From NCBI RefSeq assembly GCF_028610675.1, contig NZ_JAQQWS010000004.1, forward strand, positions 248,001-312,000: a stretch of DNA of 64,000 nucleotides, read 5' to 3'. Both the position numbers and the translations under genes were made by a program. This document shows, piece after piece, positions 25,590-34,227 of this stretch. The DNA comes from Alkalihalobacillus pseudalcaliphilus (GTDB taxonomy: Bacteria; Bacillota; Bacilli; Bacillales; Bacillaceae_D). The notes beneath the pieces are model-generated. The model worked only from the letters and a program-made list of their open reading frames with translations, was not told the DNA's origin and did no database searches. How positions within the stretch are numbered: the first letter of the stretch is position 1; every line of letters begins with the position of its first letter.

Positions 25590-26426
25590 ATGATTCAAAT
25601 ACAATGTCTGACGGAATATGAACAACTACAAAAAGTTGTACTTTGTCAACCAACCTATATGTCTATAGAAGAGGCTATTAATGAGATACAAGCACATTAT
25701 AAAAAAGCTAATATCAATCGAGGAATTGCTCAATCCGAGCATCAAATGCTTGTTGAAACATTGAGGAAGCATGGTGTAGATGTCATGCTAATATCAGCTA
25801 ATGAAGAATGTCCGGAACAGGTATTCACTAGAGATATTGGTTTTGTTATTGAAGATACTTTATATGTAGGTCATTTGAAAAGAGATATTAGGAAAAAAGA
25901 AAGAGAACAACTTTTACAATTTTTACAGCAAGAGAAGATACCGTATCATGAAATAGAAGCAGGTACTATTGAAGGTGGAGATGTTGTTCTTGCGCAATCA
26001 GATGTTTTTATTGGAAACAGTGGTCGAACAGCTAAAGTAACCTTAGAACTTCTTCAAATGCGTCATCCAAACCACTCGTTTCATCTTATTGATTTTGATG
26101 AGAAGTATTTACATCTTGATTGTGTATTTAATCCCATTTCTGAATCAGAGGCACTCATATATCCGCCTGCTATCAACGAGGAATCTTTGAAGATCATACA
26201 ACGTAAATATGATTGTATTGAAGTAGACGACGAAGAGCAATTTTCTTTAGCGGTCAATATCTTATCATTAGGGCACCGAAAGATAGTTGCTTTACCTAAA
26301 AATGAACAAACGAACCGAAAGTTAATAGAGCGTGGGTTTGAGGTTATTGAAATCGATTTTTCAGAGATTATAAAATCAGGTGGTTCATTTAGGTGTGTGA
26401 CATTACCATTAAGGCGGAATAACTAA
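25590..26426 (+). CDS. Dimethylarginine dimethylaminohydrolase-family protein (YkgA-like)
   Basis: 278 residues of the amidinotransferase/arginine-deiminase fold. Catalytic elements are complete: FTRD (79-82), EGGD (128-131), His175 in HLDCVF and Cys269 in GGSFRCVTLPL. The sequence closely follows B. subtilis YkgA as I recall it. Family members hydrolyse methylarginines or related guanidino compounds, but the substrate here is unknown. ATG after AAAGGATTTGG. A single-gene unit with its own terminator, it adds a second arginine-related hydrolase to the window. Confidence 0.87.
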   Translation: MIQIQCLTEYEQLQKVVLCQPTYMSIEEAINEIQAHYKKANINRGIAQSEHQMLVETLRKHGVDVMLISANEECPEQVFTRDIGFVIEDTLYVGHLKRDIRKKEREQLLQFLQQEKIPYHEIEAGTIEGGDVVLAQSDVFIGNSGRTAKVTLELLQMRHPNHSFHLIDFDEKYLHLDCVFNPISESEALIYPPAINEESLKIIQRKYDCIEVDDEEQFSLAVNILSLGHRKIVALPKNEQTNRKLIERGFEVIEIDFSEIIKSGGSFRCVTLPLRRNN

Positions 26427-26429
26427 AAA

Positions 26430-26473
26430 AAGAAAAAGCGATTATTTCCGAGGAAATTGTCGCTTTTTCTTTT
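26430..26473 (+). terminator. Terminator after the YkgA-like gene
   Basis: AAGAAAAAGCGA pairs with TCGCTTTTTCTT, with an inner TTCC/GGAA helix, ending in a T-rich tail. Confidence 0.88.
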
Positions 26474-26568
26474 ATGTAGCGAAATGACTTAACTTTATCT
26501 TTATCATTTAGAAATCATAAATATTATGATAAACTATTAGAAGTTTCCTAAATTGGATCAAGGATAAA

Positions 26569-27204
26569 GTGAGTGTGGATAAATTGACATTTTTAATAAG
26601 TGAAATTACATATTGGACAATTATTGCTATTGTATTTATTGGTTTGATATTTATTTCGAGTTTAACGTTACAAAAATGGCTTAAGAAAAAAGACAAGTTA
26701 ATTACAAAAAGAATGGAAATGGTGACTTCAGTAGTATTGACGGTTTTATTTATCGGTATTTACTTTGCTTTTCAAGAGCAATTTACTTTGAAAGTTTTTG
26801 AAGGAGATCTAGTTGTCACCGACGAGCGTACAGAGCAGGTCGAGGTCGAACAAGCACGAGTAATTTCAACTGAGAATCCAATGGTTATTTACCATTTATA
26901 TACATTAGGGTTTTACGACCGATTTAAGATTGCTGAGGGTACTGAGTTTGAATTACAAGTATCTATACAGATGATTGATTTTGTTGGGCTGTATGATCAA
27001 TTTGAGGAAGGTGATTACCAACTCCAAGATGGTGCCTTTCATTTTGCCGCTTATTATAGTGAAGAGATCCTCCCCTACATAGAAGAAATGTATGTGTATT
27101 TATTGGAACAAGGGTATGAACAGACAACTTTATTAACTACGTTAGAACAAAATTTAGTAGAGCAATTTCCCAAACAGGAAATTACTTTATCCTATATAGA
27201 ATAA
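26569..27204 (+). CDS. Membrane-anchored protein of unknown function
   Basis: 211 residues. Two membrane helices (about 14-35 and 49-67) frame a short basic loop. The remaining 140 residues are very acidic (for example DERTEQVEVEQARVISTEN) and probably face outside. No family recognised. The GTG start is chosen because AAGGAT lies just upstream; GTG 26575 is possible. It converges on the lipoprotein gene with a shared terminator. Confidence 0.7.
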   Translation: MSVDKLTFLISEITYWTIIAIVFIGLIFISSLTLQKWLKKKDKLITKRMEMVTSVVLTVLFIGIYFAFQEQFTLKVFEGDLVVTDERTEQVEVEQARVISTENPMVIYHLYTLGFYDRFKIAEGTEFELQVSIQMIDFVGLYDQFEEGDYQLQDGAFHFAAYYSEEILPYIEEMYVYLLEQGYEQTTLLTTLEQNLVEQFPKQEITLSYIE

Positions 27205-27210
27205 AGATCA

Positions 27211-27250
27211 AAAAAAGACGAGTTCAGTTATTATCGAACTTGTCTTTTTT
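27211..27250 (+). terminator. Bidirectional terminator
   Basis: AAAAAAGACGAGTTC and GAACTTGTCTTTTTT form a stem with one G-U pair around a 10-base loop, with A and T runs on either side. It serves both convergent genes. Confidence 0.88.
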
Positions 27251-27965
27251 ATTCAGTTAAAATCGGTAATGTAAATGTCCATGTTGGTTCAATGAGCTGA
27301 TTCCTTTTAAAGTGTAAATGAAAGGAGGAGGGCAAGTCATGCATGAATTCGTAAGTAGCCGATAACCTATGACCATCCTCCTCATAATCGGTCATTGAAA
27401 AAGCTGGGTATATGAGTTCATTTTCTATTTCAATAGCTATATCTAAGCCTTTAATCGGATGGATATCTATAGCGTTTAATGTCAACGTATTTTGTTCGAT
27501 TGCAATTTCATCAACAAAAAAATCATTGTCGAATAATGTAAATGTCTCATGCGTTACATCAGTAAATGCAATATGGTGAGAATAATAAGTAGGTTTTACG
27601 ATAACAATGGTAGCCAAATTCTCCATCGGTTCATCCTTAAATTCTTCAAAATAGGCAGTTAGTTGCAGCCCATCATTTGTTACGGTAGCTTCACTATCTA
27701 TAGGTGTAAAGGATGTGTCCTTAGTGTGTAATTCAACTGAATAATGATAATCATCATTTATATCGTAGTGACTGTTAATAGGTGTTACGTTTAAAGTCAC
27801 TTTTTCACTTGTATGACCTTGATAAGAAGTAGAAGAGATTTCTTTTAATTCAATCTGCAAGTGATTATTTGAGACTATGACAGGTTCAGATAAAGAGTCA
27901 ACCGAGTTTGTTTCATTACACCCAGTTAATAAAAATAAGAAACTCAGTAAAAAAAATAAACGCAC
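27249..27965 (-). CDS. Lipoprotein of unknown function
   Basis: A 238-residue exported protein. The GTG at 27965 follows AGGGGTGA and gives the signal peptide MRLFFLLSFLFLLTGC with lipid cysteine 16. A GTG at 27974 would overlap the ribosome site. The mature part is acidic, rich in Thr/Ser and alternating hydrophobic residues, suggesting beta-sandwich domains. No family recognised. Confidence 0.75.
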   Translation of the reverse strand: MRLFFLLSFLFLLTGCNETNSVDSLSEPVIVSNNHLQIELKEISSTSYQGHTSEKVTLNVTPINSHYDINDDYHYSVELHTKDTSFTPIDSEATVTNDGLQLTAYFEEFKDEPMENLATIVIVKPTYYSHHIAFTDVTHETFTLFDNDFFVDEIAIEQNTLTLNAIDIHPIKGLDIAIEIENELIYPAFSMTDYEEDGHRLSATYEFMHDLPSSFHLHFKRNQLIEPTWTFTLPILTE

Positions 27966-28129
27966 AAAAGTCACCCCTGATTTAGAAAAATCTACATTAA
28001 GCTTAGCATTTATAGGACAAAAATACCATTAGGTCTTTTTAATAAATTGAAAGAATAAGTCAAATTACACAATCTAAACGAATCCATCAGAAATAGTACA
28101 AATAAAAAGAGAGTAAATGCTGTAATCGC

Positions 28130-28490
28130 AAGGTGAAGAACCAGCTAACTTCAAGCCATAACTTAGCACACTGAGTCGCACTATTATACAAAAACTACAT
28201 CGCGAAACCCGATTCACTTCGCCACCAACAAACATGAAAGCAGGTTTTGCTTTTAACTGTAGGCATTACGTTCGATTGATTTTGTACTTTTTATATAATG
28301 AATGTTGTATGAGTGTACTTTTGAATAAAGATTTTCAGGTAACCTAGCGGGCGAGTCATAGAGAGGTTCCCGTGGGATCTAATGGCAGAGTTGAGCTCTG
28401 CTGGCTGTGTTGATTCGCTCAGCACCATCCCGCAGGAGGCGGTGCATAATTTTCGGTAGCGCTCCATGTTCACACTAACTTTAAATAAAA
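28130..28490 (+). repeat. Dispersed repeat: short block, head, linker, GC-rich body, tail
   Basis: Starts with GAACCAGCTAACTTCAAGCC (shared block), then the head 28180-28241 (ACTATTATACAAAA to ATGAAAGC), the AT-rich linker, the GC-rich body from TAACCTAGCGGGCGAGTCAT through GCATAATTTTCGGTAGCGC, and a damaged tail ACTTTAAATAAAA (28478-28490). In the body TGGCAGAGTTGAGC can pair with GCTCAGCACCA. It occupies most of the gap before the maltodextrin operon; no gene seen. Confidence 0.75.
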
Positions 28491-28532
28491 CTAATCAATT
28501 ATAACGTAAAAATTGAAGTTTCAAACAAATTT

Positions 28533-28548
28533 GTGCAAACGTTTGTTA
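28533..28548 (+). promoter_or_regulatory. LacI/MalR-type operator upstream of the maltodextrin promoter
   Basis: GTGCAAACGTTTGTTA contains the 10-bp palindrome CAAACGTTTG, the core of MalR-like operators. It lies about 40 bp upstream of the -35. Confidence 0.6.
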
Positions 28549-28586
28549 CTTATTGGTGAATAATAATAAATATTATGATTTAGTTA

Positions 28587-28615
28587 TTGAAATATAGCGT
28601 GAGTAAATGTATACT
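28587..28615 (+). promoter_or_regulatory. Sigma-A promoter of the maltodextrin operon
   Basis: TTGAAA (28587-28592), a 17-bp spacer and TATACT (28610-28615). Transcription would start near 28622, leaving a leader of about 210 nt. Confidence 0.7.
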
Positions 28616-28632
28616 ATGGTTGAAATGATATT

Positions 28633-28646
28633 TGAAATCGTTTTCT
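28633..28646 (+). promoter_or_regulatory. Candidate CcpA cre site
   Basis: TGAAATCGTTTTCT fits TGWAANCGNTNWCA at 13 of 14 positions and lies just downstream of the predicted start site, a roadblock/repressing position. Confidence 0.6.
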
Positions 28647-28661
28647 TGAGTTACGCAGAAG

Positions 28662-28679
28662 TGTGCAAACGATTTCCGC
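28662..28679 (+). promoter_or_regulatory. Second LacI/MalR-type operator
   Basis: TGTGCAAACGATTTCCGC shares TGTGCAAACG with the operator at 28533. The two sites flank the promoter, compatible with looping by a LacI-family tetramer or two dimers. Confidence 0.55.
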
Positions 28680-28833
28680 ATTATGCATATCATTACTTAA
28701 AAAGTTTTTGAGTTATTAATCTTGTTTATGTATGTAAAGGGTTTCATTATTTAAGGGGGTGAGGTCTGGAACTAATCGTTAGATGGTTTTAGGGTAAACT
28801 ACTATTCATAATGATATTTTAGGGGGAATGAAA

Positions 28834-30105
28834 ATGAAAAAAGTACTTGGAACGGTTGTTACATTATTACTAGTTCTGTTACTAGCTGCATGTGGACCTG
28901 ATAGAGAAGAGACAGGAGATACTGATACAGGCGGTACGGACACAGATAATGGCGGTACAGAAGTAGAAGCTGAGAAGCCAGAAGAATTAACAATGTGGGT
29001 AAATGATGAAGAGGACCAATTAGATGCATATGAAATGATTGCAGAAAAATTTGAAGAAGAACATGGAATTCCAGTGAAAATTACAGAATTCTCCATGTTA
29101 GACCAAATGGATGCGATCTCTTTAGATGGTCCTGCAGGTCGTGGTCCAGACTTATTCTTCCAACCAAATGATCGATTAGGTCAAGCGGTCCTAGAAGGTT
29201 TAGCACGTGAAATTGAATTGACTGAAGAGCAATTAGAAGGTTACACGGAAGGAGCCATTCAAGCATTCTCGTACGAAGGTGTTCAATATGGTATCCCAGC
29301 TGTTACAGAAACATATGCTCTTTATTACAATAAAGATTTAGTGGATGAAGCACCACAAACATTTGAAGATATCGAAACAATTGCAGCAGACTTAACAAAT
29401 GCTTCAAATGATGAGTATGGTTTCTTAATGGAAGCAACGAATTTCTATTATTTATATCCTTTCTTAGATGCTTATGGTGGTTATGTATTTAATCAAGATG
29501 CTGATGGTGCATACGATTCAAAAGATGTTGGTTTAGCAAATGCTGGTTCAATTGAAGCGGCTGAGCGTATCCAAGGTTGGTTTAATGATGGATTTATTCC
29601 AACCGGTATTAATGGTGACATTATGAATGGATTGTTTGAAGATGGCAAAGTAGGTGCTGTTATTTCAGGTCCATGGAATATTCCAAATTACCAAGCAGCT
29701 CTTGGTGATAGCTTAGCGGTAGTTCCACTTCCAATGATTAACGACGAGCCATTGGCATCATTCTCTGGAGTTAAAGGTTGGTTAATTAATGAATATACGG
29801 AGAACTATGAGTGGGCATTAGAATTAGCCTTATATATCACAAATGCTGAAAGTTCATTAACTTATTTCGAAACAGCTGCAGAGTTACCTGCACGTACAGA
29901 TGTGACCATTGATGATGAATTTATGGCATCATTCTCTGAACAAGCAGAATTTGCAGTTCCAATGCCGAATATACCTGCTATGTCTCAAATTTGGGGCCCA
30001 ATGGAAGATGCGTTCATTCATATTACTCAAGGTTCTGACGTAACAGAAGCACTGGAAGATGCGGTTCAACAGATTGAAGCAGATATTGAATTGCAAGAAA
30101 GCTAA
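28834..30105 (+). CDS. mdxE: Maltodextrin-type ABC transporter binding lipoprotein
   Basis: 423 residues, family 1 solute-binding protein related to MalE/MdxE. The ATG at 28834 is seven bases after AGGGGG; ATG 28828 is too close. Signal peptide with lipobox LAAC, then a Gly/Thr/Asp linker. Binding-domain landmarks are LTMWVNDEEDQ, GRGPDLFFQPNDRLG, GIPAVTETYALYYNKDLV and AVISGPWNI. It captures maltose or maltodextrins, a role inferred from family and neighbours (two MalF/MalG-like permeases and a LacI-type regulator). Confidence 0.88.
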   Translation: MKKVLGTVVTLLLVLLLAACGPDREETGDTDTGGTDTDNGGTEVEAEKPEELTMWVNDEEDQLDAYEMIAEKFEEEHGIPVKITEFSMLDQMDAISLDGPAGRGPDLFFQPNDRLGQAVLEGLAREIELTEEQLEGYTEGAIQAFSYEGVQYGIPAVTETYALYYNKDLVDEAPQTFEDIETIAADLTNASNDEYGFLMEATNFYYLYPFLDAYGGYVFNQDADGAYDSKDVGLANAGSIEAAERIQGWFNDGFIPTGINGDIMNGLFEDGKVGAVISGPWNIPNYQAALGDSLAVVPLPMINDEPLASFSGVKGWLINEYTENYEWALELALYITNAESSLTYFETAAELPARTDVTIDDEFMASFSEQAEFAVPMPNIPAMSQIWGPMEDAFIHITQGSDVTEALEDAVQQIEADIELQES

Positions 30106-30117
30106 ATAAAATTTTTC

Positions 30118-30162
30118 TTTAGAAGAATGAGAAGTTCATTAATGGACTTCCATTCTTCTAAA
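30118..30162 (+). other. Intercistronic hairpin after the binding-protein gene
   Basis: TTTAGAAGAATG (30118-30129) and CATTCTTCTAAA (30151-30162), 12 bp perfect, with an inner AAGTTC/GGACTT-like helix and no T run. Probably protects the 3' end of the binding-protein message, as at pstS. A smaller GGAAAT/ATTTCC hairpin follows near 30184-30197. Confidence 0.65.
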
Positions 30163-30244
30163 TAGTTAGAAAGATTTCGAAAAAGGAAATTGATTTCCTC
30201 ATGAGGACGGATTTCGAAGTCAAGCAATATGAGGAGGAATGGAA

Positions 30245-31540
30245 ATGAGCGAGGAAATAAAACAGCAGTCTAATAAGCACTCTGTGGGACTTGCTACTGC
30301 TTTATCGGTAATCCCTGGACTGGGCCAATTATATAATCGGAGATTCATAAAGGGAAGCGCATTTTTGGTTCTTTTTGCATCCTTTATTACTGTATTTTAT
30401 AGCTTTTTAAACATAGGTTTTTGGGGACTATTTACTCTAGGTACGATTCCCCGTACAGATGATTCACGTGTATTACTAGCTCAAGGGATTATATCACTTA
30501 TCGTAATTGCGATAGCTCTTTTATTTTATTCGCTTAACATAATTGATGCTAGAAAGGATGCAAAGAGAATCCAACAAGGGTTTAAAGCCTTAAGTGTAAG
30601 AGAGGGCTTTAAGCATGCCTATGATAAAAGTTTTCCATACTTACTAACAGGACCAGGTCTACTACTATTAATTTTCACTGTTGTGTTTCCTTTAATGTAT
30701 ATGGTTGGCTTAGCTTTTACAAATTACAGTCTTTATAACGCACCGCCAAGAAATCTACTTGATTGGGTGGGCTTTCAAAACTTTGTAAATTTATTAACGG
30801 TTGATATTTGGAGAACTACATTTTTTAATGTATTATCTTGGACACTGATATGGACGTTTGTTGCCACGACCTTACAAATTATATTGGCACTCTTTTTAGC
30901 CGTTCTAATTAATGATAAACGTGTGAAATTTAAAAAGTTTTTCAGAACGATTATGATTTTACCTTGGGCTGTCCCGGGTTTTGTAACAATTTTAATATTT
31001 TCAGCCATGTTTAATGATAATTTTGGAGCAATAAACCGAGACATTATTATGCCTTTATTTGGTGGGACAGGGATTAATTGGTTATCTGATCCGTTCTGGA
31101 CGAAAACAGCACTTATTATGATTCAGGTTTGGCTAGGATTTCCATTTGTTTTTGCCTTATTCTCAGGTATATTAACAAGTATTTCAAGTGATTGGTATGA
31201 AGCTGCTGATATGGACGGTGCGTCAAAAACTCAAAAATTCCGTTTCATTACATTACCACATGTTCTGTTTGCAACAGCACCATTATTAATCATGCAGTAT
31301 TCATTTAATTTTAATAACTTCAATATTATTTACTTATTTAATCAAGGTGGGCCTCCTGTGATGGGACAAAATGCTGGGGGAACGGACATTTTAATCTCGT
31401 GGGTATATAGTTTAACCTTCGAAAGTTCTCAGTACAGTATGGCTGCTGCCATTTCCATTATTATTGGATTGTTAGTTGCTAGCTTTGCACTCTTCCAATT
31501 CCGTCGAAGTCGTTCGTTTAAAGAGGAGGAAAGTGTCTGA
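30245..31540 (+). CDS. mdxF: Maltodextrin-type ABC transporter permease MalF/MdxF
   Basis: 431 residues. AGGAGG (30232-30237) lies seven bases before the ATG at 30245. An N-terminal membrane domain of about 110 residues (SVIPGLGQLYNRRFIKG, TM2-like) precedes the permease domain, as in Bacillus MdxF. The EAA coupling loop reads EAADMDGASKTQKFRFITLPHV near residue 320. The stop overlaps the next ATG (ATGA), so the two permeases are translationally coupled. Confidence 0.9.
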   Translation: MSEEIKQQSNKHSVGLATALSVIPGLGQLYNRRFIKGSAFLVLFASFITVFYSFLNIGFWGLFTLGTIPRTDDSRVLLAQGIISLIVIAIALLFYSLNIIDARKDAKRIQQGFKALSVREGFKHAYDKSFPYLLTGPGLLLLIFTVVFPLMYMVGLAFTNYSLYNAPPRNLLDWVGFQNFVNLLTVDIWRTTFFNVLSWTLIWTFVATTLQIILALFLAVLINDKRVKFKKFFRTIMILPWAVPGFVTILIFSAMFNDNFGAINRDIIMPLFGGTGINWLSDPFWTKTALIMIQVWLGFPFVFALFSGILTSISSDWYEAADMDGASKTQKFRFITLPHVLFATAPLLIMQYSFNFNNFNIIYLFNQGGPPVMGQNAGGTDILISWVYSLTFESSQYSMAAAISIIIGLLVASFALFQFRRSRSFKEEESV

Positions 31541-32382
31541 TGAGTCCAAAAACAAAATCTAAATTAGAAGTAATTGGTATATATGGTTTCTTATTTATTA
31601 TGATTGCGATTGTTTTATATCCATTACTGTGGACAATTGGTTTATCATTAAAGCCAGGAACAAGTCTTTACAGTACGGCTATCTTTTCTGACGGCTGGTC
31701 ATTTACCCATTATGAGTGGTTATTTACGGATCCAAGAAGTAATTATTTAACTTGGTATAAGAATACGTTAATTGTTGCAACGATAACATCTGTTTGTGCG
31801 ACAACGATGATTGCTTTGGTTGCTTATGCGTTTTCGAGATACCGCTTCACTGGCCGAACATATGGTTTGTATGCCTTCTTATTATTACAAATGTTCCCAG
31901 TGTTAATGGCCATGGTAGCTCTTTATATTTTATTAAACACAGTTAATTTACTTGATTCATTAGCTGGTTTAATCATTATTTATGTGGGAACATCAATACC
32001 TATGAATGCCTTCTTAGTAAAAGGGTATTTTGATACAATTCCAAAGGATCTGGATGAATCTGCTAAGTTAGATGGGGCAGGACATTTTCGAATCTTTTTT
32101 ACCATCATGCTTCCATTAGCAAAACCAATTTTAGCGGTTGTTGCCTTGTTTAATTTTATGTCACCATTTATGGACTTCATTTTGCCACGAATCTTATTAA
32201 GAAGTCCTGAGAACTTTACTTTAGCTCTTGGATTATTTAATTTTGTAAATGATCAGTTTGCCAATAACTTTACCCGATTTGCGGCAGGTGCGATTTTAAT
32301 TGCGATTCCAATTGCTACAGTATTCTTGTTACTACAGCGTTACTTGTTAACAGGGTTAACATCAGGAGCAACAAAAGGATAA
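31540..32382 (+). CDS. mdxG: Maltodextrin-type ABC transporter permease MalG/MdxG
   Basis: 280 residues with six membrane segments and the coupling loop DESAKLDGAGHFRIFFTIMLPLA (about 173-195). AAGAGGAGGAAAG precedes the ATG inside the end of the previous gene. No ATPase gene follows, so the transporter probably uses a shared ATPase (MsmX type) encoded elsewhere. Confidence 0.9.
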   Translation: MSPKTKSKLEVIGIYGFLFIMIAIVLYPLLWTIGLSLKPGTSLYSTAIFSDGWSFTHYEWLFTDPRSNYLTWYKNTLIVATITSVCATTMIALVAYAFSRYRFTGRTYGLYAFLLLQMFPVLMAMVALYILLNTVNLLDSLAGLIIIYVGTSIPMNAFLVKGYFDTIPKDLDESAKLDGAGHFRIFFTIMLPLAKPILAVVALFNFMSPFMDFILPRILLRSPENFTLALGLFNFVNDQFANNFTRFAAGAILIAIPIATVFLLLQRYLLTGLTSGATKG

Positions 32383-32390
32383 AGGGAATC

Positions 32391-32440
32391 GAAGGCGCTT
32401 TAGATCATTCTAAGAGAAGATCTAACGCCTTCTTCTTGAT
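32391..32440 (+). terminator. Probable terminator between the permease and regulator genes
   Basis: GAAGGCG (32391-32397) with CGCCTTC (32426-32432), and inner AGATC/GATCT. The tail is TTCTT, only partly U-rich, so read-through into the regulator is possible. Confidence 0.55.
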
Positions 32441-32529
32441 TAGTGGAAAATTATATTGTCCGATTGAATAGAGAATATTACAATTAAAAAGATGTGGTTA
32501 TGTATGAATGAGGAAAAGGGGGATGCCGG

Positions 32530-33567
32530 ATGTCAATCACGATAAAAGATGTAGCCAAAAAAGCTAAAGTTGCTCCTTCAACGGTATCACGTGTTATAGC
32601 AGATAGTCCAAGAATTAGTCAGCAAACAAAGGAAAGAGTAAGGGAAGCAATGGAAGAGCTAGGATATCATCCTAATTACAATGCTCGAAGTCTTGTTAAT
32701 CAATCTACAAAGACGTTAGGTGTTATTATACCAAGCTCAGCTAAGGTTGCTTTTCAGAATCCATTTTTCCCTGAAGTTTTAAGAGGAATTACAGCAAAAG
32801 CATATTTGGATAAGTATGGTTTGTATTTATCAACTGGCCAAACCGACCAAGAAATTTTAGAAGAAGTTAAACAAATGGTATATAGTCGTAGAGTTGATGG
32901 AATCATTTTACTCTATTCAAAAGCAAATGATGGCGTACTTTCTTTTCTATTAGAGCAGACTTTTCCTTTTGTTCTCGTTGGAAGACCACAGGGCGTAGAG
33001 GAAGATGAGATTTTCTATGTGAATAATGATAATATACGTGCATCAAAAACGGTTACGGAATATTTACTTTTATTAGGTCATGAAAGAATTGGTTTTATTG
33101 GTGGTAATTTAGATTATGTCGTCACTAAAGATCATAAAATGGGGTACGAGAGGGCACTCAATAATGCCAATATACCTGTGCGTGAAGAGTATATTGTTTA
33201 TAATGATGAGGTATTAGAAGGTGGCCAAGAAGCTGTTATAGAATTTATGACACTTGAAGAACGTCCGACTGCCCTTGTAGTGGCCGATGATTTAATGGCA
33301 TTAGGAGTTCTACGTATGTTAGATGAAATGGGAATTTCGGTACCTGAGGAAATGTCAATTGTAAGCTTTAATAACGTTATGTTATCAGAGCTATCGTCAC
33401 CACCATTAACAACAGTTGATATTAATATTTATGAATTAGGTTTTCAAGGTACAGATAAGCTCATTCATCGCATTGCTGACCCGAGTTATGATGTAAAAAA
33501 GACGATTATTCCTTATCGTTTTATAAAGCGACAAACCTGTCTAAAGAGAACTGTAAATGAGAGCTAA
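32530..33567 (+). CDS. malR: LacI-family transcriptional regulator, MalR-like
   Basis: 345 residues. N-terminal helix-turn-helix (TIKDVAKKAKVAPSTVSRVI, 4-23) with hinge helix NARSLVNQSTKTLG, followed by a periplasmic-binding-protein-like effector domain. AAAAGGGGG precedes the ATG. Its position directly after the maltodextrin permeases, and the CAAACG-type operators at 28533 and 28662, suggest it represses the operon until maltose or maltodextrin is present. The effector is inferred. Confidence 0.85.
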   Translation: MSITIKDVAKKAKVAPSTVSRVIADSPRISQQTKERVREAMEELGYHPNYNARSLVNQSTKTLGVIIPSSAKVAFQNPFFPEVLRGITAKAYLDKYGLYLSTGQTDQEILEEVKQMVYSRRVDGIILLYSKANDGVLSFLLEQTFPFVLVGRPQGVEEDEIFYVNNDNIRASKTVTEYLLLLGHERIGFIGGNLDYVVTKDHKMGYERALNNANIPVREEYIVYNDEVLEGGQEAVIEFMTLEERPTALVVADDLMALGVLRMLDEMGISVPEEMSIVSFNNVMLSELSSPPLTTVDINIYELGFQGTDKLIHRIADPSYDVKKTIIPYRFIKRQTCLKRTVNES

Positions 33568-33591
33568 CAACGAAGTGATATGAACCATTGT

Positions 33592-33630
33592 ACAAAAGAG
33601 CACAAGGTCTGACTTGTATGCTCTTTTTGT
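33592..33630 (+). terminator. Terminator after malR
   Basis: ACAAAAGAGCA and TGCTCTTTTTGT with inner ACAAG/CTTGT helix, with the T run inside the 3' arm. Confidence 0.85.
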
Positions 33631-33699
33631 CAAAGAAAGATACAAACAAAAAAGCAGAACATCGTGCAGGTTGAACAAGAGCTGATTTGTTAAGGGATA

Positions 33700-34148
33700 A
33701 TCACCACTTGCATCACCAACAAATATTAATTTTGATATAGCTCAGCGCCCGCCTGTGGAAAGCGTGCTCCCCATTCTTTGAGCTATATCTGAAGAGACAG
33801 ATTATTGTCTTATAGCGACTTTCATACAAAACGCCCATGGCGGAGCCAAAACCGCTCCACCACCAACAAATATGAAAGTAGAATTTGGCTCTTTAACTGG
33901 TGGCACTTCATTTAATTTTGATTTTGTCTTTTTTATTTAAAAGAATGGTGTTAGATTTTTTTATTTGACATTTAGCAGTAACCCAGTGGACGAAAACATG
34001 CGGAGACTCTCGTGGGACGTAGTGGCAGAGCTGAGATCCAGCGGCGTAGCCGATTAGCTCCGCACCACGTGATTGTCGCGGAGCATGATTTTCGGTAGCG
34101 ACGGGCAAGGCTCTGCACATGAGTATCAGCAGTAACTTTCATACAAAA
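33700..34148 (+). repeat. Longest intact dispersed repeat
   Basis: The left part (33700-33817) carries GCCTGTGGAAAGCGTGCTCCCCATTC, shared with 61079-61100. The head hairpin is 33818-33879 (ACTTTCATACAAAA to ATGAAAGT). An AT-rich linker follows, then the GC-rich body 33974-34134, in which GTGGCAGAGCTGAGATC can pair with GATTAGCTCCGCACCAC around CGGC-GTA-GCCG. The tail ACTTTCATACAAAA is 34135-34148. From head start to tail end the unit is 331 bp. A short minus-strand frame here is not supported. Confidence 0.82.
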
Positions 34149-34187
34149 GCTTCTGTATGGCTTTTAGTAGGAAAAGTAATTCACTAG

Positions 34188-34196
34188 TGCTATAAT
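34188..34196 (+). promoter_or_regulatory. Extended -10 promoter of the AI-2E-type transporter gene
   Basis: TGC-TATAAT is an extended -10 element, about 32 bp before the start codon and 40 bp after the repeat tail. No clear -35. Confidence 0.5.
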
Positions 34197-34227
34197 TCTA
34201 ATAAAATGTAATGGAAGGAATATGCAG

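Noticed and set aside
33908..34120. Minus-strand 70-residue frame in the repeat before the AI-2E-type gene
   Set aside because: It lies wholly within the dispersed repeat and the same frame is not kept in other copies.
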